Virus record (IMG/VR): IMGVR_UViG_3300033997_000141
Location: 1 to 64,000 of that record
Origin: a virus
Reading direction: 5' to 3' (one strand)
DNA: 64,000 nt
Below the pieces are notes generated by a model. The model was not told the DNA's origin and made no database searches. It was given only the letters and a program-made list of their open reading frames with translations. Position numbers and translations under genes: made by a program. Positions 1 to 6,490 of this stretch are shown here, piece by piece. Positions within the stretch are counted from its first letter, which is position 1. The number at the start of each line of letters is the position of its first letter.

Positions 1-146
1 TCGCTGGGTGACGGGGCCACCCAGGACTGGGTAACCTGCTCGCTGCAACGATCAGCCGCCACGCCGTCAATGACGGTCGGCGTGCATGACATGGAGACCA
101 GCAGGGCGGCAAGCTTGCCGCCCCCGGTTACGGCGGCCAGAATCAT
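1..146 (-). CDS. Small exported protein or lipoprotein, partial at the left edge
   Basis: The reading frame opens with ATG at 146 and stays open to position 1, giving at least 48 residues, so the 3' end lies outside the window. Its start overlaps the stop of the next gene upstream by ATGA (143-146), which supports translational coupling. The N-terminus has a short hydrophobic stretch (LAALLVSM) followed by a cysteine, like a signal peptide or imperfect lipobox. I do not recognise the family. Function is unknown and envelope targeting is only inferred. Confidence 0.5.
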   Translation of the reverse strand, partial: MILAAVTGGGKLAALLVSMSCTPTVIDGVAADRCSEQVTQSWVAPSPS

Positions 147-895
147 GCCGCCACCTTTTCGTCAGCCACTTTGCCACCGGCGCGGGCCGACTTGCCCTTT
201 TGGCCGGACTTGAGCAGTTCGTCAGCCTTGACCGGGTCAATCGGCGTCTCATCCTTGACCAAGGCAGCGGTGAGCGCTTCCAACAGCAGGTAAACGCTTT
301 TCGCCTTGTCGGCGGCGGCCTTGAGTTCGTCGCTGGCGCCAATAAAGCGCTTGGCGTCCATCGCGGCCAGGGCCTTGTCCAGTTGCTTGGCCAGCGCCTT
401 CGCGGCCACCGTGGGGAGCGCTTCGTCTTCCACGTCCTTGGACGCCGTTTCGCGGTTGCGCCATTCGGTCAAGGTCAGCGCAAAGTCGCCGTGTGGGCGG
501 TAGAACTTTTCGCGGAACTCGACAATGCCGGCGGCTTCGTCGGCTGCCGTGGCAGTCGGGTCGGCGAAGTGGGTTTGCAGGATGGAATCCTTCGCGACTT
601 TCGAGCGGGCCAGCTTTTGGTTGTCTTTGTCCCACTTCAGCGCCGGGTAAAAGGCGCTGACATATTGGAAGACTTCCTTACCCAGCTTCGACAGGTCGCC
701 GTTACGCATCCGCAAAACTTGTTGGTCAAACAGGCTGACCAGCCAAGCGTTGTTGCCATGTTCGGCCAGTTGGCGAGCGCCAGCGTTAGCCCAAACCGAG
801 AAAATCTCATCCAAGCTGCCGACCCGGCGAGCGTAGGAAGCAATGACGGTGCCGTTTACCGGCTTGCCTTGTACAACCATGTTAATCTTGGCCAT
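143..895 (-). CDS. Hypothetical protein, first leftward gene next to the non-coding hub
   Basis: This 250-residue protein starts at ATG 895, preceded by AGGA at good spacing. I do not recognise a family. Residues 1-125 look globular with alternating hydrophobic positions. The C-terminal third is Ala/Lys-rich and probably helical, ending in a basic and acidic tail that looks disordered. No transmembrane segment or catalytic motif is visible. It is the first gene transcribed leftward from the repeat-rich intergenic region and is coupled to the gene running off the left edge. That position fits an early or abundant gene. DNA binding through the Lys-rich tail is possible but unproven. Confidence 0.75.
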   Translation of the reverse strand: MAKINMVVQGKPVNGTVIASYARRVGSLDEIFSVWANAGARQLAEHGNNAWLVSLFDQQVLRMRNGDLSKLGKEVFQYVSAFYPALKWDKDNQKLARSKVAKDSILQTHFADPTATAADEAAGIVEFREKFYRPHGDFALTLTEWRNRETASKDVEDEALPTVAAKALAKQLDKALAAMDAKRFIGASDELKAAADKAKSVYLLLEALTAALVKDETPIDPVKADELLKSGQKGKSARAGGKVADEKVAA

Positions 896-1360
896 GTTGG
901 TTAATCCTATTTCTGTTAGTTGGCTATGGAGAGCCTTCGAAACAAAGGCTCTATCTAGACAACTGGGTTATTCAATTACTAATTCTAAGTTCTGTATGCG
1001 GGGCCGTTGTAGGCGGCCCCGTTGCCCCACGCTGCCAATCTGCGCAGCGTGTGCCGTGTGACCGTCCGTTGTGGGGTTGCCCGGTTTGCCAGTTTGGTGT
1101 GGCGGTATCGGTATAGGGTGTTACATGCCCTGGCCCCGGTGCGGTTCGGTCGGTCTGTTACGGTTATCGATGTTAAAGAGTGGGTAACAATTGTGGCCGC
1201 TGGCAGTAGGTTGCTCATTCACCCAATTAAGGGGAACAAACATACCCGACTAGAGTTACCGGTAAAGCATATAAAGAGACTTGGCATTCCCCCGGTGAAT
1301 CGGGGGATAACGTCATGGTCTGTCGCGTACAACTCGCATGATCCCGCTGGCTATCTGTCT

Positions 1361-1396
1361 GCCTGTTAGTTGTATAACGTCGATCAACTAACAGGC
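1361..1396. repeat. 12-bp perfect inverted repeat
   Basis: Arms GCCTGTTAGTTG (1361-1372) and CAACTAACAGGC (1385-1396) flank a 12-base A/T-containing loop. The stem could form in RNA from either strand or as a DNA cruciform. No T-run follows on either strand, so a simple terminator is unlikely. Confidence 0.75.
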
Positions 1397-1632
1397 CTGT
1401 ATATGCATAGGTCGGTTTGCCTTTCCGATAATCCCGAAACACAAGTGATTATCGTTTACACTCGGCAAGCCGCCCCCGATACCAGGTCAAGCGACCTGGT
1501 AGGCTGGTTGTGCTCTAGCGTGCACTGGCCACAAATTGTTAAAGAGCGGGCTAGCGTAGTCGGCAGGGTGCGCAAGGCAAGTACCGGCTAGCAGGGCAAG
1601 GGCAGGGCCCCGGCCAGTGGTAGGGGAAGAAC

Positions 1633-1688
1633 CCTTACCGCTTGAGAGGAATACTATAAGGGTATAAGAGGAAAGGCAAGCGGTAAGG
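1633..1688. repeat. 12-bp perfect inverted repeat with a 32-base A/G-rich loop
   Basis: Arms CCTTACCGCTTG (1633-1644) and CAAGCGGTAAGG (1677-1688) enclose a loop with the sequence ATACTATAAGGGTATAA, itself partly symmetrical and containing a TATAAG element. The arms match perfectly. Role unknown; an origin unwinding element or a protein-binding site are possibilities. Confidence 0.75.
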
Positions 1689-1741
1689 TAAAAATTATTT
1701 TGACCGTTCGTCGGTAGGTCAGTAACCCCCACCCCGATTTT

Positions 1742-1762
1742 TGGCACGTTAGAGACGTGCCA
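1742..1762. repeat. 8-bp inverted repeat, hairpin
   Basis: Arms TGGCACGT and ACGTGCCA flank a five-base loop TAGAG. It lies about 140 bases upstream of the first rightward gene. The run of five T precedes the hairpin on the plus strand, so it would serve as a terminator only for leftward transcription, if at all. Confidence 0.55.
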
Positions 1763-1903
1763 CAGCGCCTAGTGCCCTCCCGCAAAATTTTCGATTTTTC
1801 ATCCCAGGTCACTTACACTCCCCCCGTCACCCAAAAGCTAGCCCTCGACGGGGCTCTGGTTGGCGCCATCCCCGTCACCCTCCCCCACACGGACGATCAC
1901 CCC

Positions 1904-2269
1904 ATGACCCAGGTCTACACCGGCACTATCACCAGCCTCGGCTGGAAGCATGACGACAACACCGCGGCTCTGCGCATGCCAGGCGGCGCGCACCTGCACA
2001 TCAACCGCGAAGACTTCAACGCCAACTTCCTGGCCCTCGGCCACATCGACCACCTGCCGCCGCACCAACAGCGCGTCATCGCCGAGCACGCGGTGAACAA
2101 AGACCGCCTGGTCAAGCTGTCCGAGTTCGTGCTAGGTGACGTGTACAAGACGCTGGCGGAAGAGGAGAAAACCGACCTGAGCGAGCAGCTTGAGCTGATG
2201 CTGAAACTCGATGGCGTGCTGAATAGCCGCATCAAGCGTTTCACGCAGGTTGCACAGGCCTCCGCGTGA
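1904..2269 (+). CDS. Small conserved phage protein (crAss001_48 / gp49-like)
   Basis: Start chosen at ATG 1904, preceded by GGACGATCACC. This matches the initiation pattern of later genes (GGACGACC-ACC-ATG at 2324). A longer in-frame opening back to 1757 lacks a ribosome site. The 121-residue product has a predicted beta-rich N-terminal half. Its C-terminal helical region reads KDRLVKLSEFV...LSEQLELMLKLDGVLNSRI. That helical pattern resembles small phage proteins annotated as crAss001_48-related, of unknown function. Family assignment is from memory and tentative. It is the first rightward gene after the non-coding hub. Confidence 0.7.
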   Translation: MTQVYTGTITSLGWKHDDNTAALRMPGGAHLHINREDFNANFLALGHIDHLPPHQQRVIAEHAVNKDRLVKLSEFVLGDVYKTLAEEEKTDLSEQLELMLKLDGVLNSRIKRFTQVAQASA

Positions 2270-2323
2270 TCGCATGATGGGCGGGCCAAAACCTGCCCAT
2301 CAGCCACACCCAGGACGACCACC

Positions 2324-2722
2324 ATGACCCCTCCCACCATCCTCGTGTCCCTCAGCCTCCACCAGAACGGCTCCGCCATCCGCAGTGACCGCCTGCGCCA
2401 CCCGCCCCTGATGGTCCACGAGGAGCCTGGCTTCTACACCTACGACGGCAAATTCATCGCCCTGAACGGCCCGATCGAGCGGATGGCCGAGGACATCAAC
2501 AGCAGGCCGCACGCCATCGACATCTGGATGGAGGGCTACAAGGTCACAGGCAATGCCAGCGGCGCCCAGTTCATCGGCACCGGGTATGGCCGCAACGTGG
2601 CGGAGGCTGCGCTGGAGCTTCACAGCCGCCGGCCGATCGAGAGCCTGAGCAAGGACGGCACCGCGATCTGGGGGTGCAAGCTGTTTGACAACGAGGCAGA
2701 TGCGCGCAAGAGTTTCGGCTGA
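2324..2722 (+). CDS. Hypothetical phage protein
   Basis: A 132-residue soluble protein starting at ATG 2324 behind AGGACGACCACC, the recurrent initiation module of this genome. No recognisable domain, signal peptide or membrane segment. The sequence looks alpha/beta, with aromatic-rich strands near residues 40-60. It precedes the left copy of the duplicated structural module and may be transcribed with it. Function unknown. Confidence 0.65.
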   Translation: MTPPTILVSLSLHQNGSAIRSDRLRHPPLMVHEEPGFYTYDGKFIALNGPIERMAEDINSRPHAIDIWMEGYKVTGNASGAQFIGTGYGRNVAEAALELHSRRPIESLSKDGTAIWGCKLFDNEADARKSFG

Positions 2723-2761
2723 GGGGCACTGAAGCCCGCACGGAAAGCATGAAGGTGAAGG

Positions 2762-3064
2762 ATGACCGCAGGACTCGAGACCTACACAGCAACAGGGCAG
2801 CTGTCCATGAGCGTCACGGACAGCATCACCCGTGTCCTGGGCACCTACGAAACCGGGACGGCTGACGGATCAATCCAGGTCCCCGGCTTCGCGGGCGTCC
2901 CGTATGAGCGGAGGTTCTGCACCACGCTGAACTTCACCAACGGTGGCACCAATGGACAGTACCTGCCCGTGGTCAGCTTCACGCCTACCGGCCTGGCTTG
3001 GGCGTTCAGGTCTAACTGGTACAACGTCAAAGACTCCGCCGTTCTGCTGTTCGGGGTGTTCTGA
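2762..3064 (+). CDS. Putative virion-associated protein, module gene 1 (left copy)
   Basis: This 100-residue, Gly/Thr-rich, beta-prone protein starts at ATG 2762 after GAAGGTGAAGG. It is a paralogue of the 104-residue protein at 33031-33345. Both share the pattern GLxTxxxxGxL...T.xIxRxL...TGxxxGSxxVPG near the N-terminus. Similar small proteins occur in other Pseudomonas phages, usually annotated as structural, but that is recollection. The stop overlaps the next start (TGATG at 3062), the same coupling seen in the right-hand copy. A virion decoration or tail-tip role is inferred. Confidence 0.65.
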   Translation: MTAGLETYTATGQLSMSVTDSITRVLGTYETGTADGSIQVPGFAGVPYERRFCTTLNFTNGGTNGQYLPVVSFTPTGLAWAFRSNWYNVKDSAVLLFGVF

Positions 3065-3784
3065 TGGCAGAGGCCGGGCTCACCGTCTACAACGACGCCA
3101 ACGTCATCCAGATCGACAGCACCTATTTCAACTACACGCTGAGGCAGAAGATCGTCGGCACGGTGGTCGAGGAGCTGATTGGCGGGCGGTACCCCGTGAA
3201 GACGCTGACCATCACTCACAACGTCACCGGTCCCGCGATAGTCGCGATCCAGATGCCGGAGGGGCGCGAGATTGGCTTGATCTCGTGCATCGCGGGGGGG
3301 CGGCGGCGTGACCATGAAATACGCGATCTTTCACTTCCCTGACCCTGTAGGAACTCAACTCGCGGTGTATGTGTTCGGTACTCCGGTGCATACAGGTAAC
3401 TTCGGCTTGCAGGTGTTCAATGCCCAGGGCCAGCTGGTGTTCAGCTCCGAGTCAGGCTACATGAAGGTCGTGGGCAACTGGCTGTCGCCTCCGCAAGGAC
3501 CAGGTGGTACAGGCACGAGTGGACCGTTCTACATGTACAAGGACGTGCCCACAGCGGCCCTGGTGATTTCCAGGTGGGCCGGCGATTACGACGCCAGGTT
3601 CTACCGCAACGACTACTGGTACGAAGAAGCCACCAACATCATCACGTACAAAAAGACCGGGACAAGGATCGACACTGGCTCATACCAGATTTACAGGTAC
3701 GGCTACAGCTCAACGACAGGGGTCAGTTACCACGACAACCTCTGGGACAACGCGGCAATGATTTTGGACGTCACAGGGCTGTGA
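3064..3784 (+). pseudogene. Putative virion-associated protein, module gene 2 (left copy), frameshifted at a G7 tract
   Basis: The frame from ATG 3064 matches the N-terminus of the intact 232-residue paralogue at 33345-34043 (AGLTV...QxDSS). After the run of seven G at 3294-3300 it reads into unrelated sequence and stops at about 3342. The +1 frame from about 3299 to 3784 carries the rest of the homology: GLQxF...G.L.F.S, PPG...GG and the terminal ILDVTGL like VIDVTDL. Removing one G gives a single 239-residue protein. Causes could be mutation, a sequencing error, phase variation or slippage. The downstream half has a possible GTG start at 3308 without a clear ribosome site. Confidence 0.75.
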
Positions 3785-3897
3785 GGCTTGCGCTGCTCAG
3801 CGCAAATAGCTACAGTCCACCTCGCGCTCCGGGGTTCAATCCCCTGGGGTCGGGGTTAGGTCGAAAGATTCCCCTGGCCGATGGGTCCAGCGCATGC
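3785..3897 (+). other. Intergenic segment with an orphan tRNA T-arm
   Basis: Between the frameshifted gene and the first tRNA lies a non-coding stretch. It contains a well-formed T-arm (CGGGG, loop TTCAATC, CCCTG at 3830-3846). I could not build a matching acceptor stem, D-arm or anticodon arm around it, so it looks like a decayed tRNA or a chance fold. Confidence 0.35.
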
Positions 3898-3974
3898 AGA
3901 GGGTTGGCGAAGCGGTCAAACGCACCGGGTTTTGATCCCGGCAGTCCAAGGTTCGAATCCTTGACCCTCTTCCA
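3898..3974 (+). tRNA. tRNA-Gln (anticodon UUG)
   Basis: The cloverleaf folds well. Acceptor AGAGGGT pairs with ACCCTCT, the anticodon stem CCGGG/CCCGG encloses loop TTTTGAT with anticodon TTG, and the T-arm is CAAGG-TTCGAAT-CCTTG. Discriminator T is followed by an encoded CCA. It reads CAA (and CAG by wobble) glutamine codons. It is the first of four tRNAs spaced 1-42 bases apart and probably processed from one transcript. Confidence 0.92.
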
Positions 3975-3975
3975 C

Positions 3976-4051
3976 AGGCTTGTAGCTCAGTTGGTAGAGC
4001 ACGCGGCTGTTAACCGCGGGGTCCCTGGTTCGAGCCCAGGCTAGCCTGCCA
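3976..4051 (+). tRNA. tRNA-Asn (anticodon GUU)
   Basis: Acceptor AGGCTTG pairs with CTAGCCT with one T-T mismatch. The D-arm is standard (TAGCTCAGTTGGTAGAGCA). Anticodon stem CGCGG/CCGCG has loop CTGTTAA, giving anticodon GTT. The T-arm is CCTGG-TTCGAGC-CCAGG, and discriminator G and CCA are encoded. It begins one base after the preceding tRNA. Confidence 0.92.
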
Positions 4052-4093
4052 TTTTACCGGGGTTCTTTTACGGCCAGAGGCCGGCCCCACCTT

Positions 4094-4169
4094 GCCGTCA
4101 TAGCTCAGTTGGCAGAGCAGCCGACTTGTAATCGGCAGGCCCGGGGTTCGAAACCTCGTGACGGCACCA
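4094..4169 (+). tRNA. tRNA-Thr (anticodon UGU)
   Basis: Acceptor GCCGTCA pairs perfectly with TGACGGC. Anticodon stem GCCGA/TCGGC encloses CTTGTAA, giving anticodon TGT, which reads ACA (rare in GC-rich hosts). Discriminator A and CCA are encoded. The 42-base spacer before it holds nothing recognisable. Confidence 0.92.
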
Positions 4170-4170
4170 C

Positions 4171-4246
4171 GCGCAGGTAGCTCAACTGGCAGAGCACTGG
4201 TCTCCAAAACCAGGGGTTGGAAGTTCGACTCTTCCCCGGCGCGCCA
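4171..4246 (+). tRNA. tRNA-Trp (anticodon CCA)
   Basis: Acceptor GCGCAGG pairs with CCGGCGC with one mismatch. Anticodon stem CTGGT/ACCAG has loop CTCCAAA, giving anticodon CCA. T-arm GGAAG-TTCGACT-CTTCC. Discriminator G and CCA are encoded. It begins one base after tRNA-Thr and is followed by a 69-base leader to the next gene. Confidence 0.92.
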
Positions 4247-4315
4247 CTTCCCATTCTCCGCTCCCACAGGTATCGTCCGCTGAACAACCCACTTTTCAGC
4301 ACAAGGACGACCGAC

Positions 4316-4738
4316 ATGACTGAACCCACCGCCCCACCCCTGATCCTGCGCGAAGTCCACAACCACAACGCCTTCCACCCCGAGTACCGCCTGCGCGTGT
4401 ACGCGGTGGGCGAGCGCGGCCCCAACGGCGACAACCACCTGTACTTGATCAACGGCCAGAAGTTCTCGATGCCGGTGCAGGATGAGAACGGAGTGATCCG
4501 CGCGCGGCTCAGCTCGCTGCCGATCAAGTTCCAGGAAGGCGACCCGTCCCAGGGCTACAACGGGGTGACCATCGAGTCGCTGCTGGCGGTGGCCTATGAC
4601 CGCCTCAACGGTTGCCAGACCGGGCCGTTCGCCAGCGAGCACAACGCCCAGGCCATGATCGCCATCAGCAAAGCGCTGGAGCACCTGCATGACCGCTCCC
4701 GCGAACGCCTCGCCGCCCAGGAGAACGCCAGTGAATGA
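4316..4738 (+). CDS. Small phage protein with C-terminal helical hairpin
   Basis: Start at ATG 4316, preceded by CAAGGACGACCGAC; the in-frame opening further upstream runs into tRNA-Trp. The 140-residue product has a predicted beta-rich N-terminal half (residues 1-75). Its C-terminal half carries the pattern GVTIESLLAVAYDRL...GPFAS.HNAQAM...ALEHLHDRSRER. That helical-hairpin layout resembles a very common phage family, which I believe includes proteins annotated with an Acb2/Tad1-type hairpin. This is memory-based and uncertain. It overlaps the next gene by 8 bases. Binding of a defence second messenger is a hypothesis only. Confidence 0.65.
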   Translation: MTEPTAPPLILREVHNHNAFHPEYRLRVYAVGERGPNGDNHLYLINGQKFSMPVQDENGVIRARLSSLPIKFQEGDPSQGYNGVTIESLLAVAYDRLNGCQTGPFASEHNAQAMIAISKALEHLHDRSRERLAAQENASE

Positions 4739-5171
4739 GCCCGAAGTGACTACCGACCTGGACGCCGAGGTGCAGGAGAACCTGCTGCCTCCCCTGTTCC
4801 AGAGCATCGAGCAGGTTGAGCCGCCGAAGCCTGACCCGGTACCACCAGGTCCGCAGATCCTGGCCACCGAGCCTGAGCAGGCTCCGCAGCCGGTGCCCCC
4901 ATCGCTCGAGCAACAGCTGCCTGACCTGCCTGCGGTGCGCAACCGCATGGGCGACATGCGCCAGGACCTGAACCTGATCACCAACCGCCTGGCCCAGATC
5001 CAGACCTACCAGAGCCCTGAGCTGGCCCAGGCCTGCATCCGCGCCACCGAGTTCATGGTGTGGATCGACATGGCGATCCAGAAGGCCGAGGCCGAGGAGG
5101 CTGCCCGCGCGAACGGCTTCGACATCCGACCGCGTGATATTCAGCAGCAGCAGCAGCATCCGCTGAGTTGA
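4731..5171 (+). CDS. Hypothetical acidic protein with C-terminal helical pair
   Basis: GTG 4731 is chosen because CAGGAGA lies about 8 bases upstream and the start overlaps the previous stop. The 146-residue protein has an acidic, Pro/Gln-rich N-terminal half that looks disordered. Residues about 75-130 form two amphipathic helices (VRNRMGDMRQDLNLITNRLA and ELAQACIRATEFMVWIDMAI), and the protein ends with a run of five glutamines. The helical pair resembles hairpin proteins such as Acb2, but no ligand residues can be assigned. The stop codon overlaps the -35 of the next promoter. Confidence 0.6.
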   Translation: MNEPEVTTDLDAEVQENLLPPLFQSIEQVEPPKPDPVPPGPQILATEPEQAPQPVPPSLEQQLPDLPAVRNRMGDMRQDLNLITNRLAQIQTYQSPELAQACIRATEFMVWIDMAIQKAEAEEAARANGFDIRPRDIQQQQQHPLS

Positions 5172-5197
5172 CACTTGGCCCGGGCACGGCCTACTCT
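5168..5197 (+). promoter_or_regulatory. Candidate sigma70 promoter (TTGACA / TACTCT)
   Basis: A consensus -35 TTGACA at 5168-5173 is separated by 18 bases from TACTCT at 5192-5197. It overlaps the stop of the upstream gene and faces the terminase genes. Transcription would start near 5204, about 18 bases before a strong hairpin. Confidence 0.45.
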
Positions 5198-5221
5198 GGC
5201 GGCTCGGACATGCTGCAACAC

Positions 5222-5252
5222 GGCCTGGTCTTGATTCCGGCGAGACCAGGCC
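5222..5252 (+). other. 10-bp perfect hairpin between tandem promoters
   Basis: Arms GGCCTGGTCT (5222-5231) and AGACCAGGCC (5243-5252) enclose an 11-base loop. No U-tract follows, so it is not a standard terminator. Lying in the leader of the first promoter and upstream of the second, it may attenuate or stabilise the longer transcript. Confidence 0.6.
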
Positions 5253-5280
5253 ACTCCTCCGCCCAATCTGTTTCACCCGC

Positions 5281-5309
5281 TTGACACCTACCCTCGCCCC
5301 AACTAGGAT
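5281..5309 (+). promoter_or_regulatory. Candidate sigma70 promoter (TTGACA / TAGGAT)
   Basis: TTGACA at 5281-5286, a 17-base spacer and TAGGAT at 5304-5309 give consensus spacing and a perfect -35. It points toward the HU-like gene and the terminase cluster. The remainder of 5310-5628 has no gene. It contains a short palindrome GCGACAT-GG-ATGTCGC at 5422-5437 that could be an operator. Confidence 0.6.
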
Positions 5310-5628
5310 CCATTTCGTCAGCGCTCCAGTGCAGACACGTCGGCGCGGAGGGGTCCAGAAGGTCTCGTCCACCAGCTCGAACCCCGCCGCCCCGACAGCC
5401 TCCTTTGACGTGCAGAGCCCCGCGACATGGATGTCGCACCCCTCCTTTCGCATTACCCCCATTCCTTGACCTTTACCAAATTCTCCGTCAATCTGCGCAC
5501 TATGGGCGGCCCATAACGCAGGGACGCGCCACTGCCCGGGCCCCGCCAGCCCCGCCAGTCGTGCGAAGGAGAAAGCTCTCTACCGCCCGCCAACCCACAG
5601 CAGGATGCACAAGGCGGATGGAATCGAC

Positions 5629-5940
5629 ATGCCAAAACCAAAGGAACCACCTGCCAACCGGCAGGACCTGATCCAGTACGTGGCCAACGAGGCCGGCCTG
5701 AGCATGAGCCAGGCCAAAGAAGTGGTGGACATGACCCTCAAGGGCATCGTCTTCCTGGTGGACAACGCCCCCTACCTCCAGATCAGCGGCTTCGGCCGGT
5801 TCGAAATGCGCAAGCGCAAGGCCCGCGTGAACAAGCGGCCGATCGCCGGTGGCGCGCCGATCATCAACGAGGGCTACAGCACCCTCTGGTACCGCGCCTC
5901 GCCGACGTTGCAGATCGCCGAGGGCGGCAGCAATGACTGA
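5629..5940 (+). CDS. HU/IHF-family DNA-binding protein
   Basis: A 103-residue protein with the bacterial histone-like fold signature. The helical dimerisation region spans residues about 10-45 (DLIQYVANEAGLSMSQAKEV) and is followed by GFGRFEMRKRKARVNKRP, the HU beta-arm motif, and a basic arm region. HU/IHF proteins bend DNA. ATG 5629 follows AAGGCGG; ATG 5605 is in frame but has its purine-rich site too close. The gene sits at the head of the terminase operon. In lambda, host IHF assists cos packaging, so a packaging or DNA-bending role is a reasonable inference. Confidence 0.85.
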   Translation: MPKPKEPPANRQDLIQYVANEAGLSMSQAKEVVDMTLKGIVFLVDNAPYLQISGFGRFEMRKRKARVNKRPIAGGAPIINEGYSTLWYRASPTLQIAEGGSND

Positions 5941-6490
5941 GTCTCGCGAGGTCCACTCGCGGAACTACGACAGCCTGCCAGCGCCGGTGGACGTGACCGA
6001 TATCGAGTCGCTGCGCTTCGCCGACCCCGGCATGTACGAGGCCTATGAGGCCATCCTGGCCGGTCTGCGCCAGGACCTGCTGCCCAGTGACGCTTCCATG
6101 GCCCTGCTCGAGGCGATGAACCCGGCGATCCAGCGCGAGCTGGTCAGCCGCATCGCTGGCCTGGAGTCCTCAGTGCTGATGACGATCAAGTCCCAGCTGG
6201 TGCTGGTCGATGCGGTCCTGCGCCGGGTGGTGAACCCTGACGGCTCGCCGGTGAGCACTCGCGACGACACCGGCATCACCCCGAAGGAAGCGATCAACCT
6301 CTCGATCAAGATCACCCAGATGCTGACCCGCGACATCCCCAAGCTGTACACCGCGGATCGCTACCAGCGCGCCGAAGCGACCCTGTTCGGGATCGTCGAG
6401 CGCATGCTGACGAAGGAGCAGCAGGATGCCTTCCTGCGCGAGCTGCATGAACAGACCCTCAAGGATGCCAAGCAAGGAGATCGAGGATGA
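5933..6490 (+). CDS. Hypothetical protein, candidate small terminase subunit
   Basis: The ATG at 5933 overlaps the HU-like gene's stop by 8 bases. The 185-residue product is mostly helical: residues about 45-110 contain amphipathic helices and the C-terminal 60 residues are charged. No helix-turn-helix is obvious. It lies two genes upstream of the large terminase, where many phages carry the small terminase subunit, and its length is close to lambda Nu1. The assignment rests on position only. Confidence 0.6.
   Translation: MTESREVHSRNYDSLPAPVDVTDIESLRFADPGMYEAYEAILAGLRQDLLPSDASMALLEAMNPAIQRELVSRIAGLESSVLMTIKSQLVLVDAVLRRVVNPDGSPVSTRDDTGITPKEAINLSIKITQMLTRDIPKLYTADRYQRAEATLFGIVERMLTKEQQDAFLRELHEQTLKDAKQGDRG

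Larger units (their letters stand above)
896..1903. other. 1-kb non-coding divergent hub, rich in inverted repeats
   Basis: No convincing gene lies here on either strand. The region separates the leftward block from the rightward block. It holds perfect inverted repeats at 931-951 (7-bp arms), 1000-1020 (7), 1288-1307 (7), 1361-1396 (12), 1426-1454 (8), 1480-1501 (9), 1633-1688 (12) and 1742-1762 (8). A direct repeat TGTTAAAGAG(T/C)GGG sits at 1171 and 1537. A/T-rich patches occur at 960-995, 1265-1276 and 1650-1700. No clear sigma70 promoter pair was found. A replication origin or early control region is the best inference from position and structure. Confidence 0.6.

Noticed and set aside
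1260-1280. TATAAA in the non-coding hub as a rightward promoter
   Set aside because: No -35 resembling TTGACA lies at 15-19 bases upstream, so it was not annotated as a promoter.
843-1442. Short open frames on both strands in the non-coding hub
   Set aside because: They lack ribosome sites, have odd composition and overlap the inverted repeats. None looks like a protein.
3785-3860. A fifth tRNA suggested by a good T-arm
   Set aside because: No acceptor, D or anticodon arm could be paired around it. Listed only as an orphan T-arm.
5191-5439. Minus-strand frame with AGGAGG upstream in the promoter gap
   Set aside because: It lies between rightward genes, has Gly/Arg-rich low-complexity translation and resembles no protein. 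The AGGAGG is probably chance.
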